A stretch of 64,000 nucleotides of DNA from Notospermus geniculatus (GCA_002633025.1 NMRB01000004.1:454916-518915); one strand, 5' to 3'; counted from the stretch's first letter, positions 34,780 through 45,344 are shown. A program made the numbers and translations. Notes: generated from the letters alone by a model not told the origin.

Positions 34780-35829
34780 TCAGGATACGTCACCGACAAG
34801 GCGGGTCTTTATTTACAGTCAGCATCCAATAACGGACTTTTCAGTAAAATGTCGATGAAAATGATTTAAGTGCGGTGCTTGGAAATTTCCTTCGCATCTG
34901 AATTTAGAAAATGGTGTATTGTTTATTAGATCTGAATTGCATTCGGTATCCGTAACATCCACAAGGTGAAGCTATAGTGCAAAGTTTTTGTATGCTTCCA
35001 ACTACACTGATGCTTCGATATAATATAAATGTTGGCGGGTTAGAGCCCAACATTAAGCCAAGTCTTCGTGACCTACAGCGATTTTGGTGCATGCACAATA
35101 CATGTAAATGTGCACGTTACATGTAAATTACTGCACACATCGTGCCGCTTCACTGCAGGTAATCGTAAAAAATGTGTTGTTTTAGGCCTACCTACGCGCT
35201 TTTCAGACGAAATAAAGCTCGTCTTTGATAACTTCTATCAACAGAGAGGATAAGGGATGGTTCCAGAGCGTGTAATTTACTTTGAGTTGTATCAAAGAAC
35301 ACAATACTTCACTGACAGTGCAGAAAACTTCCTAAGAAGTTGCAAAATAAAGTTACGAAGTTGCAAAAGTGCATACAGCGATAGAGTTGAGTGAATCCTT
35401 ACTTTTATGCACAAAGACAGAAAAAGTTTGAATTTCGGTTTGTAGTTATCAAATAGCTCGTTTGTTGTACCTTAATACTGTAAGGCACTTTCTTGGTGGT
35501 AAAACGTCTACCGCATTTTTTACGTTGGGGTGTTCAGATTGCCGCGAAATGCTCAAAGCCTCCACACAGTTTGAAAAAAGTATCAAACCTTATCCATGCA
35601 CTTTTTAAAAAAGGTTCTCAAACAGGAGAACAATAGCCCTGAGGAACTCCTTTACGTTGAGGAGCATTCTATAATACGGGCCTAAAGCAAGGTTCATTGG
35701 CACACGGAATTGGTCCGGTTCAGGTCCGTAAAAAATATATCAAATGGACTTTAGCGTTGTCGTATCCGGAAAACTCGGGGCAAACGGACTGGAAACGGAT
35801 CGGATCCGTGCGCCAATGAAACTTGCTTT
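34780..35829. repeat. 1.05-kb direct duplication, unit 2
   Basis: Second copy, same orientation, separated from the first by about 480 bp of unrelated DNA. Differences are scattered substitutions and short indels. Confidence 0.9.
35683..35829. mobile_element. MITE, TAAAGCAAGGTTCATTGGCA family, copy 2
   Basis: Equivalent element in the second 1.05-kb duplication unit. Confidence 0.88.
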
Positions 35830-35932
35830 GGGGCGCTACTGGTGCTGCCACCTTCACGAAGGAATAAAACTAGTTTGCTGGCCACTATTTGTAAACAAAC
35901 CAGTTTGTTTACAACTTGGACATCGAGCTCCT

Positions 35933-36430
35933 TTAACACCTTCGGTGCTGAGCGTTTTTCAGGATTTTTAGCCATTTGCTAAGGTTACACGTCTGTGGTG
36001 CCATCTTTAGGCATCGTTGGCTGGTCATCTGCACCACTTGCCACGTTCAAATTATCAGCAAAGTCACTATCTGAATCACTTCTACCAACCTGTACGCCTT
36101 CTTCATCGCTATTGTAATCCAAATCACTCAAATCCGATTCAGAACCAGCCAATAATTCCACCGTTTACCCCCCTGAAAACCAAGTTCTCAAGCGAATAGC
36201 AACGCGAGCTGCCATTGTATTCAATCTACAGCATGTACAGGCCTTCTATGGTGCTAAAAATAACTCTGATGTATTGTCCGATCATGGGGAATCCCCTTCT
36301 CAACGATGTGGTTGCGTACAAGCCTGGGCGCGAAATTTGAAATCAGGACGGTGATTACCGTCTTTTAGCACCCAAGCGTATACGTATGCGCAAGACGGTG
36401 ATTACCGTCCTTTAGCACCGAAGGTGTTAA
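35933..36430. mobile_element. Non-autonomous piggyBac-type element with transposase N-terminal relic
   Basis: Ends are TTAACACCTTCGGTGCT and its inverse, giving CACCTTCGGTGCT terminal repeats inside TTAA sites, as in piggyBac. The minus strand (about 36210-36000) reads MAARVAIRLRTWFSGG, a stop, then LLAGSESDLSDLDYNSDEEG, the acidic N-terminal style of piggyBac transposases. Near the right end, GACGGTGATTACCGTCTTTT occurs twice (36348 and 36394). The rest of the transposase is missing. It sits just upstream of the HELQ exon. Confidence 0.65.
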
Positions 36431-36447
36431 GATGGCCTGTTCCGTAC

Positions 36448-36498
36448 TTACCAGGGCCAAGAATGCTATGGCTTCGGCCCTGACGGAAAAATAAATTG
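36448..36498 (+). repeat. Short dispersed hairpin repeat, copy 1
   Basis: CAGGGCCAAGAATGCTATGG then CTTCGGCCCTGACGGAAAAA. A close relative is at 60594. The CAGGGCC and GGCCCTG ends can pair. Confidence 0.65.
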
Positions 36499-36578
36499 CA
36501 ATACTAAAGATCGTGTTGGCGAGGACTCCCTGTATACAGATGTGTGTAAAAATGATATGCACATTTTCCTGATTTCAG

Positions 36579-39500
36579 GCCAGAGCGAAGCAGCTGTTCA
36601 AAGCTGGTTACAAAACATTGGCCCAACTCGCCCACGCCGACCCTGAACGCTTGGTGAAAGAGATTGAGCATATGCCTCGGAAGGTTGCCAAGAGCATCAT
36701 TGCTGCCGCCAAGGTGAGGGCCTACTGACGATAGGTTGCGCAGCTTTCCGACTCCGACTCCGGCTTCAACTACGAGAATGAATTGCAGTCTGCTGTAGAC
36801 ATCCTTGATAAAAACGATTTGATAGACGTTTGCAAATCGTAAAATGCCATAACTTCGTGGCAGAATAATTTTGACTTGTAATCGGAAGTGCACGTAAATC
36901 CAAATATTATAGTCCTGTTTCAAGTCATAACTACTGGGATTACGACTTCAATATTCATTATTTATCCTCACTTTCGATTTATAAGGCCAAATTTTTCTGC
37001 CTTCAATTTATGGTGTTTGAAGAATTGAAAACTTCTATCAAATCGTTTTTATCAAGGATGTCTATAGCAGACTGCAATTCATTCTCGTAGTTGAAGTCGG
37101 AGTCAGAGTCGGGCCGATGTGCAACCTCTCTGATATCTTGTACATGCACGGCTTTTGCATTCAATGCCACCACTTGCAAATGTTACATCTTTCAAACATG
37201 GGTACTACTTTCCTCATTGCTGAAGCCAGCAGCATACCAGGCAATATTGCAAGTGATCTGGCCGCTACCGAGCAATATTATGCACTCAAATGTTCTTGGC
37301 CAATCATGTGCAGAAGATTGCATCATGTGATCTTAGGATGTCACATCGTATCGGATCCTCAATCCTCGTATCGGATCCTAACACCTCGTATCAGACAGCC
37401 CTCCTAGTTTTAGCCAATCAGGGCATAGGCCTATTATAGTTGCTAGGCAACTTGAGAATCTCTCCAGCATTCTTGGCCAATCATGTGATCATAGGATGTC
37501 ACATCGTACCGGATCCTCAATCTTCGTATCGGATCCTAAAACCTCGTATCGGTGAGAACATTTGATTGTATAATATAGCAAAGAGTGGATGGCAGGTCGT
37601 CCAATATGGATTTTTGTTGGATGAAGAAAAGTTATATCGGACTCGGCTTCGCCTCGTCCGATATAACTTTTCTTCAGCCAACAAAAATCCATATTGGACT
37701 CCCTACCATCCACTATTTGTATAAAATCGGCTGTTGACGCCAGGTGTGTGCTGGACAGCGATGCATGGAATCTTCTCGCCTGCAATGACCGCCCAATATC
37801 AAACAACACCAAAACCAATATCACCTACATGTAGTCTGCTATGCCTTGCGATAAGATCAGTTGCAATCAAATCACTACTGATCATTCCACATACCCGTGG
37901 CGCGAGGTTTATGGCCAATATCTCCGCAACTGCTGGGTCAAATTTGACATACCATACATCAATTGATTTGTCTTTCTTGTCGGTATCTTTCTGCTATCTT
38001 CATTTTTCACGTAAGGCCGACATAACGGATCCCTTTCTCAAAACCCATTTCATTTCGCCACGGTGTTCAGTGCAGTTTACACGTGCGCGATGCATTGCAT
38101 CATTTCAAAATGGCTGCCATTTCGGCCGTAAACACAAACAGTGACTGGTGAAAGAACTTTTTTCTTTCATGTTTTTACGGAAAATGACAGCGATGATGGC
38201 TGTAGCGGCAAAAAAGACAAATCGATTGATGTATGGTATGCCAAATTTGACCCAGCAGTTCCGGAGATATCAGCCATAAACCTCGCGCCACTGGGATGTG
38301 GAATGAACAGTAGCGGTATAGACCGTTCTCAAATTCACATAAACAACAAAGATCTGTGCACTTCCACCGAAATCTCAACCAAACCTCGGTCTGAAACTGT
38401 ATGACGTGCTGCAGACAACCCCACGACAGTGACATCGAAGACGTTGCGTTAGACTCGACCATAGCTGAATCATTGACTGTGTCACGTCACCCGGTTTCAG
38501 ATCGAGGTTATGGCTGAGATTTCGGTGGAAGTGCGCAGATCTGCGAATTTGAGAATCGTCTATATATTCCTTGGTACACATTCTGAAAATCCTCTTCCTA
38601 TTCCATTTTCAGAATGTATTAACAGTAGCTTCCCTTAATCAGGTTTGGGTGCTTCCATTATTTCACTGCCCTCAACACCTCCTCCTCTAGTTACGTCGAC
38701 ATAACTTGCCTGTCCGATCAAACAGTCCTCTTGCAGCTCACCTGTACTTAACTCCCTGCGCAGTTGTGAGTCGCGCCCCCTTCGGTTTACTCGCTCTCCA
38801 CAACGGCTTACTGGAAAATGCGGTACAGGCGGAACGGAATCACCCTCGTACCTAATCATGCCGTCCTATCCCAAATGCACTCTATTTGTGACCTGGAGTC
38901 GCGGATGGTTGGGAGCATTGATTATTCCGTCATACACGTGTTTTCCTAATCATTTTTTTAACTGGCAATTTATCGCGGCCAATGGGGAACCGGAGGAACT
39001 AACGTCAGGACGGGGCGCTGCGACCGGTGCTTTTTTCCTTAAACGAAGATATAGGCCCAATGGGCTCCACAGTCCTCCGCGGTGATATAGGCTGCTCAAG
39101 TTTCCGATAATAATCGAAGTTCGGGCATAGACCTGGATGCATGCATGAGGCCTTGCGCAGCGTAGATTTAGATTGGCGTGCAGGGTATGCAGGGCAATAT
39201 AGGCCTGCTATGGGCGCCATCATATTAATGTCATGATGATCATGCTTTATGAATGTTTCATATAAGGTTCTGCACAAGACAGGAGCTACATGTAGTAACG
39301 ACCGCAGAGTCAGAGTTTCTTCGCTAAATAATTCCTACTCCGCGAGAGTAGGGCGGCAATGACAATAACCAGCCTAGTCATCATTACAAAAATAATGGTC
39401 GCTCCCTTCGGCGGAACAATTCCACTTGTTCCGTTCCGTTCCGCTTTTTCCAGTAAGCCCTCCACAACTGCTTTACTTCGTGGAAGTCGCTGTGTTTGGT

Positions 39501-42500
39501 CAACAGATGGCGTCAGGGTCTGGCGCGAGTTTTACAGCCTATCAGCACGCTGCTTTCAGAACTCTTTGGCCCGTTGGCAACAGATGTTCTTGTGCTACCA
39601 TGGCTACAAACCGCTCGGCCATTGAAAAAGTGTCTCAGGCCAGCTTGGTTACCGGTTGCTCGGTGCTCTCATTGGTCGACTCTCTCAGCACCATCTGTTG
39701 ACCAAACACGGCGAATTTTACGAAGTGAAGCAGTTGTGGAGAGCGAGTAAACTGAAGGGGGCGCGGTACACAACTGCATAGGGAGTTTAGCCTGTAGTAG
39801 GAACATTTTGATTTCTTCCGATGTGGATTCCTGAGTTATTGAACAACTTCGCTCACATTTCTTAACCACTTCAATACCAGACATTGCATCATTATGATGT
39901 CGTCACAATGTCACGGTGTCCATTTCATGATGTCATGGCTGTGTCACAGTTCGGTAAATCGGTCTATGGTAGCGAAATGATTAATATTTTTCAATGTTGC
40001 ACAAAATTGTTCATTTTGTGAGTTAACCTTCACTTTATTAATAGACTGGTCCCCTCTCCTCGAGCTGCTCGGCTCACGTACTGGAGTGGCTCGAGGACAG
40101 GGGACCAGTCTTACACTTTAACACTGTGTACTTCGTGATAATGTCAGCAATCTGTCCAAGTTCATAATTTTCCCACGTACGAAAACCTCAGAATGAGACA
40201 ACATGGGGCCAGTTTAATGTAATGCCTGAACAATCAAGGCCACCTCCTTGGGCTGCATTCCCCTAAAAACCAACTTCAAGGACTTTCACTGACAGCACTC
40301 TGAGAACAACTTGTGTGGTGGTCTAGGAAAACCCATTGGATGTTGCTGAATGATCAACAAGGGCTGTCAGATTGCCTGTGCATTGATCTGCTACTTTTTA
40401 CCTGATACATAGTACATTTCTGCTATTGAAATGTCGGTTCACCAATGCCATTAACACTTTCCTCAAACGCGACATCCGACGGGTTTTCCTAGACCGCCTC
40501 ACACTTACAGGATTGTACCACATGCATGAAAAATTGACAATGTAGCCAAAGGTTTAATACGATTCGGCATAGTCCAGCCCCACTCAGTCGATGTGAGGTA
40601 ATAGCTAACGATGGTCAAGTAGGCCTGGTTTGCCTGGGAGATTGAGTCAGGGTGTGCTTGAAGAAACTCCTGTACATGATATACCATTGCAGGGTTTCTG
40701 CTGGCAGTAGCCATTGTAGCCATTTGCTAATATTTTTATTCAGTGGCAAAGGAAATAACTAATTGGCTACAAATTTCCCAAAGGAATTACAATGAATCGT
40801 TGAAAAAAGCTTCAAAATAGTTTAAAAAATTACAGATTTGGCTACAAAATAAATTACAGTATTCCAGCAGAACCCCTGCCATTGTGCTGTGTTTGTTTCT
40901 AGACTCATTAGGGAATTGTTAACTCCTGAACATTATTCGATCTAGTCCTACTTTCTAGTCCTGTCTAAGGCACGTTCACACCAAAACTGGATTTCTGTGC
41001 ATTTTGCGGTGTAGTTCCCACAAGCCAATGGTTCAACAATATCTCAATGACGCGTCCACGCAGAAATGGTGCATACGTTTCATGCACGTTTGGTTTGTGG
41101 ACGCTTCATTGAAACAACATTGAAGCCATTCGTTTGCGGGAACCGTGCGCCACAAAACACACCGGAATCCGGTTTTGGTGTGAACACTCCTGGAAAGAAC
41201 AAGATGTTAATACAAAACCATCATAAACACAGGAGTGCAAATACTTAGAAAATGAGTGCGACACCTTGTTGAAGATCAACTGTTTATTGGTCCAAGGACC
41301 TGATTCGACACTTACTGTGTGTTCATCAGGTATGAAGACTATTAAAAATAACATACTATATAACAGGGTAAACATAGGAGATTAGCAAGAGGAAGTAACA
41401 TGTGTCTTTACAAAGGAGCAATTGTATATTGTAGCAATCCCAAGCTATAGTAGGACAGGAATCCACTGTCACGGTTAAGTCCCTTGTTTTGACAGTCAAA
41501 TTTATCAATAAGTAGACTTCCTTCAGCGTATGATAGCCTGATCATATAATCACTCTGTTTATTTACCTACTTGTCAACACATGAACCTGTGACTCTGCAC
41601 AATAGTATGATTAATACAGTATTTCTGTAAAAACACTGTTATGTAGACATGTTAGAAACTTCACTGAGATTCAGTTGTACACTTGACAATGACCAGGGAA
41701 CACTGGTAGAAACGTCGTGTTAAATAAATCTAGGAAGAGGAACCAAAAAGTTGGATTAGTTATTCGAAACCTTTCTAAAAATACCATTCAAGATGTTCAG
41801 TTTGTCGATGGCCATTCATCCTGCTTCTTAGCGTTTGTCCTGTTTCCCCAATGTACATAATGTTAGGGCATTTGTGACATCTTTTCACAGGAGTGCAAAA
41901 ATACTGTATTGTATGTGAGGTCACCTAGGAAAACCTGTCGAGAAAACCATTTGAGAAAAGTGTAAATGGTCTTGATGATCCACACATTTCAATAGCTGAA
42001 ATGAATTTCATAACAGGTCAACAAAAGCAGATCAATGCATAGGTAATCTGACAGCCCTTATCATGCAGCGACATCTGACGGGTTTTCCTATGCCGCCTCG
42101 CATATTATTGCCTACAATGGGAAGACCCAATATCAGGCGCGGATCCACGGGGGGTGCACCCGGTGCACGCCTCCCTTTTGGCCAACAAATCTATAAAATC
42201 GACTGTGAAATTCTGAACTTTGGAGCAAATTGTTGAAATTCACCACAGATTTCAATGTTTCTAGCAGAGTGCGCCCCCTCTTTTCCGAAATCATTGATCC
42301 GTCCCTGAATATGAACTTGCCAGTTGACCTCTCAGAATTTGTTCCTTCATTTCAGATGTTGCTGAATGACATGGTTGCATCTTTGAAAGATGAAATGGAT
42401 GATTTGATTGCTATGCCAACTGCAGCCGTAGCAGACGACATTGTGACTGCTAATAGTGATATTGATACACGGTGGTTTGAGGAGGAATTAAGTTTTCAAA

Positions 42501-42508
42501 ATGGATGA
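36579..42508 (+). CDS. HELQ: HELQ DNA helicase, last two coding exons (C-terminus)
   Basis: Exon 36579-36713 encodes 45 residues, ARAKQLFKAGYKTLAQLAHA then DPERLVKEIEHMPRKVAKSI and IAAAK. This matches the C-terminal helix-hairpin-helix-like region of HELQ, the superfamily 2 repair helicase that acts at stalled forks and in strand annealing. Exon 42356-42508 continues in phase 0 with MLLNDMVASLKDEMDDLIAM, ending at a stop after 50 residues; this aligns with the MLLHEKAEALQEEVEELL end of vertebrate HELQ as I recall it. The acceptors are GATTTCAG and TCATTTCAG and the donor is AAG/GTGAGG. An AATAAA follows. The intervening 5.6-kb intron is full of MITEs and a Penelope-like fragment. The upstream helicase exons were not found in this window, so the gene is partial here: either the rest lies beyond a large intron, is lost, or is misassembled. 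Confidence 0.75.
36730..37129. mobile_element. 400-bp inverted-repeat element in the HELQ intron
   Basis: Arms of about 100 bp, with GATAGGTTGCGCA... and GACTCCGGCTTCAACTACGA matched inversely at the right. The left arm contains an open frame SDSDSGFNYENELQSAVDIL ending in a stop at 36840-36842. Confidence 0.8.
37290..37552. repeat. Two direct repeats of about 85 bp
   Basis: TTCTTGGCCAATCATGTG and GGATGTCACATCGTA followed by tandem CCTCGTATCGGATCCTAA-like units occur at about 37290-37385 and 37465-37552. Confidence 0.75.
37584..37714. mobile_element. Near-perfect hairpin MITE
   Basis: Arms of about 60 bp, AGTGGATGGCAGGTCGTCCA and inverse, enclosing only a CGGCTTCGCC-like loop. Confidence 0.88.
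37872..38316. mobile_element. Inverted-repeat element, about 120-bp arms
   Basis: CATTCCACATACCCGTGGCG with the inverse ending GGGATGTGGAATG; arms share CAAATTTGACATACCATACA and inverse around a 200-bp centre. Confidence 0.82.
38317..38566. mobile_element. Inverted-repeat element, about 80-bp arms
   Basis: Arms contain GATCTGTGCACTTCCACCGA and inverse, and GTTCTCAAATTC with inverse GAATTTGAGAATC. It abuts the preceding element. Confidence 0.75.
38747..39789. mobile_element. About 1-kb TIR element with nested insertion
   Basis: Left arm TTAACTCCCTGCGCAGTTGT through GGCTTACTGGAAAATGCGG; the inverse lies at 39437-39461 plus 39731-39789, split by the palindrome at 39462-39730. The centre shows no recognisable protein. 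Confidence 0.7.
39462..39730. mobile_element. Nested palindromic element
   Basis: Arms CTCCACAACTGCTTTACTTC and inverse; inner GGTCAACAGATGG/CCATCTGTTGACC. Interrupts the right arm of the surrounding element. Confidence 0.75.
40042..40112. repeat. Inverted repeat hairpin
   Basis: TAGACTGGTCCCCTCTCCTC and the inverse ending GGGGACCAGTCTTA. Confidence 0.8.
40311..40503. mobile_element. TIR element, GTGTGGTGGTCTAGGAAAAC ends, copy 1
   Basis: Terminal repeats of about 30 bp with GGTTTTCCTAGACCGCCTCA at the right. The centre includes AAGGGCTGTCAGATTGCCT. Confidence 0.82.
40967..41191. mobile_element. TIR element, GGCACGTTCACACCAAAAC ends
   Basis: Left end matches the inverse of GGTTTTGGTGTGAACACTCC; inner GTTCCCACAAGCCAATGG/ GCGGGAAC matches are weaker. 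Confidence 0.75.
41255..41915 (-). mobile_element. Truncated Penelope-like element
   Basis: Covers the GIY-YIG relic and, further along the minus strand, a terminal hairpin (GGACCTGATTCGACAC against GTGTTCATCAGG at about 41293-41331) of the kind ending many such retroelements. No reverse transcriptase was seen, so only the 3' part remains. Part of its sequence (41338-41496) recurs at 42684-42841. Confidence 0.6.
41776..41914 (-). pseudogene. Penelope-like retroelement fragment, GIY-YIG endonuclease domain
   Basis: Minus-strand frame reads IQYFCTPVKRCHKCPNIMYI then GETGQTLRSRMNGHRQTEHL before a stop. CxxC followed by P-N-I-M-YIGETGQTLRSRMNGHR is the core of the GIY-YIG nuclease found at the C-terminus of Penelope-like retroelements. 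The frame is cut upstream near 41.92 kb by a foldback element and stops early downstream, so it is a dead fragment. It lies antisense inside the last HELQ intron. Confidence 0.75.
41920..42103. mobile_element. TIR element, same family as 40311, inverted copy
   Basis: The centre reads AATCTGACAGCCCTTATCA, the reverse of copy 1, and the right end is CGGGTTTTCCTATGCCGCCT. It cuts off the Penelope-like fragment. Confidence 0.75.
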
Positions 42509-42526
42509 AATCAAAAGTGTGACAAA

Positions 42527-42532
42527 ATAAAG
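42527..42532 (+). promoter_or_regulatory. Polyadenylation signal (AATAAA) of HELQ
   Basis: AATAAA 19 bases after the HELQ stop codon, implying a very short 3' UTR. The sequence beyond turns into repeat material by 42.6 kb. Confidence 0.6.
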
Positions 42533-42687
42533 ACTACCTCTGCCTGGTTAGATTGTACTATTTATGCCCTGTATGTGTAATGATGAAAGGCAAAACATGA
42601 ATGGGGAACCCGCATGACAGTCAGGGATGCCAACCCTACATTTTTCGCCTTATTTTCTCCGTGTTTTGGCCACCCGTTACGGTACTA

Positions 42688-42839
42688 TAAAAATGACATA
42701 CTATATAACAGGGTAAACATAGGAGATTAGCAAGAGGAAGTAACATGCGTCTTTACAAAGGAGCAATTGTATATTGTAGCAATCCCAAGCTATAGTAGGA
42801 CAGGAATCCACTGTCACGGTTAAGTCCCTTGTTTTGACA
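42688..42839 (-). mobile_element. Short retroelement insertion with 12-bp target-site duplication
   Basis: Nearly identical to 41338-41496, about 152 bp, and flanked on both sides by GTTACGGTACTA (42676-42687 and 42840-42851). The 12-bp direct repeat marks a discrete insertion event about 150 bp beyond the HELQ polyadenylation signal. Confidence 0.7.
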
Positions 42840-43161
42840 GTTACGGTACTACGTCGTAAAAATGTTAATTACGTTGATTGAAAACAAAAATAAAGAAGTA
42901 AAAAAACTCCGTGAACTTCAATTCCCTTGCTTTGTCAGCGCTCGATCCAAGGCGATCGCAGCGCCACCACGGCCATATCCTCAACTAAACATAGTGTTTC
43001 GTTCGCAATCCCGTCAAAGCGGGGATTCCGAGGGCGCTGCGATCAATTCCTGCGCAGGAGTATCATTTTCAAAATGCTCACTACTGACAGCAACCCTAAA
43101 ACTACTGACAAATGGCCAAAATTTAGGAAAAAATACTCAAGCCAAATTTTTAGGTTGCATC

Positions 43162-43640
43162 TCTGGACAGTTTATCCCAACAGGTTGGCACTGCGACGAA
43201 GTGCGAGTGATGTGACCGGAGCGACGTTATTGACATCATTCTTTGTCGCTCATACTTACCTGAGCCCTGATATTATTGTTATTATTATCAGGGCTCAGGT
43301 AAGTATATCGCTTCAAGAATCCAGACAACTGGGTAATCTTGAATTTTCGGTGTTGACGTTGCATCATGAAAAAATTACCTGTACATTTTTCTACAGGAAT
43401 AATGGAACAAAAACGTTGCTTTCATCGCCAATGTATACAAAAATCTCTTCCATTTAAGAAAAAAATGAATGAGATTAAAAGAAAATTTCATCTGTTACAC
43501 GATGACGTAAGTTTTACTGTCGGGCGACTCACACAGATGGTTTATTTTCACACCAGAAATAAATGGAAATATTAAATGTTGGAAAAAAGAAACTTTGGTC
43601 ACATTGCTTGCAGCGCCACGTGACGTTAGTTCTGCGGGTT
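43162..43640. mobile_element. Dispersed 0.3-0.4-kb family, interrupted copy
   Basis: Shares GTTTATCCCAACAGGTTGG, ACATTTTTCTACAGGAA and CAGCGCCACGTGACGTTAGT with copies at 45345 and 48569. A hairpin (43249-43310, TACTTACCTGAGCCCTGATA) is inserted in it. Confidence 0.7.
43249..43310. mobile_element. Small hairpin insertion
   Basis: ATACTTACCTGAGCCCTGAT and perfect inverse with a TTATTGTTATTA loop, inside the 43.2-kb repeat copy. Confidence 0.75.
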
Positions 43641-44467
43641 CTCCTTTGTATCTCCAAATGGTTTCAAGTCTATTTAACCCAATGAGGTACCAGCAACCCT
43701 AATCCACAACGCGGCGCTGACTATCAACCAGGTCAGAACTGCGTCATTGAAAGTGAGGCTAACGTTATTTTCCAATTAATTCTGAATTGCATAGCCTGTT
43801 TAGGCCAAATATAACTAAAACATTGGACTCAATTTCTAATTTTACTTTTCTATCATTAAGTACAGAACTGCTAAAATATATCGTATTGCTTTTGGGCAAA
43901 AATCTCTGCGGGAACATGATGAATTTAATCGATAAAGTTGACTAATTTTGGGTAAACAACAAGCCAATGACCGACGTCATGGGTTGTGAATGACGCAGTT
44001 TTCGGTAACGTCAGAATGACGCACGACGCCTGATGACGTTCAACAATCGCAGACCATGTGCACTTGTGTTCTAACCTGGTTGATGACCAGCGCCTCCCTT
44101 TTTTTTGCCGGTACCCCATAGCACCTGCAGCACCCGACACGCCTCTCCCTGACCCTGTATCAACCATAAGCGCCAGGATAAATGCCTCTGCTTTGACCTT
44201 GATTCAGGAGGTCAAGGTCAATGAAAGGTCACACAGTTACACTCTTTGATAAGAAAATAAATTGTAATGGTCAGTTTTGAACTTTATCTGTATATTTNCT
44301 TTCCGGTCCTGACCGCCTCCGCCGAGCTACGCACCCAACCTTTTTGTCGACCCTGGATCCGACCCTGCTAGGGACCCCCCACTCATCAGAGGGCTGCTAC
44401 GGGCCTGATAGGCCTACTGTTGAGTACATTCACTGTGGTATTGAAAGCTGTTCAAAAGACGGTGTCA

Positions 44468-44705
44468 TTAAAAATTCCCCAATAGGGAAGCAGGTAAATA
44501 TCGCCAATGGTAAGAATCTCCAAGTGAAATATCCCCAAAGGTAAAAAACTCGAATGATAAAAATTCCCAGCAGGTTACCGGTAGGTAGAAATCCCCAAAG
44601 TAATCGCCAAAGGTAAAAATCCCAAGTGAAATATCCCCAAAGGTAAAACCACAACCTCAATGGTTAAATCCCCAATAGGGAACGGTCAAAATCCCCAATA
44701 TAATA
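44468..44705. repeat. Degenerate short tandem repeat, GGTAAAAATCCCCAA type
   Basis: Roughly a dozen irregular 16-22-base units (AAATCCCCAAAGGT, AAATCCCCAATAGGG) follow each other. ORFs on either strand here are repetitive. Confidence 0.8.
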
Positions 44706-45344
44706 TCCATCTAGCGGAGGAGCGTGGTACCAATCTAGATTCGTAATCATTAGTCAGTGCCACTGTCAGACGCCCAGGGAACCAGGTTTCAAAATTTTGG
44801 CTTGGAAGGTACATGTTTCAAAAGACTTTCGCATTGGACATTTAATCTAAAGACTCCATTTCCGTTTACACCAATTTTACGTTCGCGTAGGAGCGAAATC
44901 TGAACCTCTCTATTAATGTCGTCATCCTCACCACCAGGTTCATTGTTGAAAAAGATAAGATGGCGTCACCGAGTGCGTCCTCCTTCCAATCTGGATCGCA
45001 ATTTAGTGCATTTTACACCATTTGTTGCTGAAATTGGTGTCGAATAACATTTAGAAACGGTAAAGTTGAATGTCAGTGTAATGTCTGCCGATTTTGGGTG
45101 GAAATTACTCACTGCTAACTCACTGCAAAAGTGGTTGAAAACTTTCAGGCCGTGGCCCTATCGACATAGGCATGATAGGCCTATGTCGGCAATGCATGGT
45201 GTGTGCGTGCAGCATTCATGTGCATCCAGGCGTTGACTTGCTGACTCAGCGTAAAATGCCGCTATGCCCCCGGGCTATGCCATGGCTGTGCATTTCATCA
45301 TTCATAGGGGCCTAGGCCTAGGGCCTGGAGCTAAGCTCTGTACA

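Noticed and set aside
38635-38859. 74-codon minus-strand frame with acidic C-terminus
   Set aside because: It overlaps the arm of the 38.7-39.8 kb element and shows no known domain.
44468-44705. CRISPR-like regular repeats
   Set aside because: Units are irregular with no unique spacers, and the genome is animal; it is a degenerate tandem repeat.
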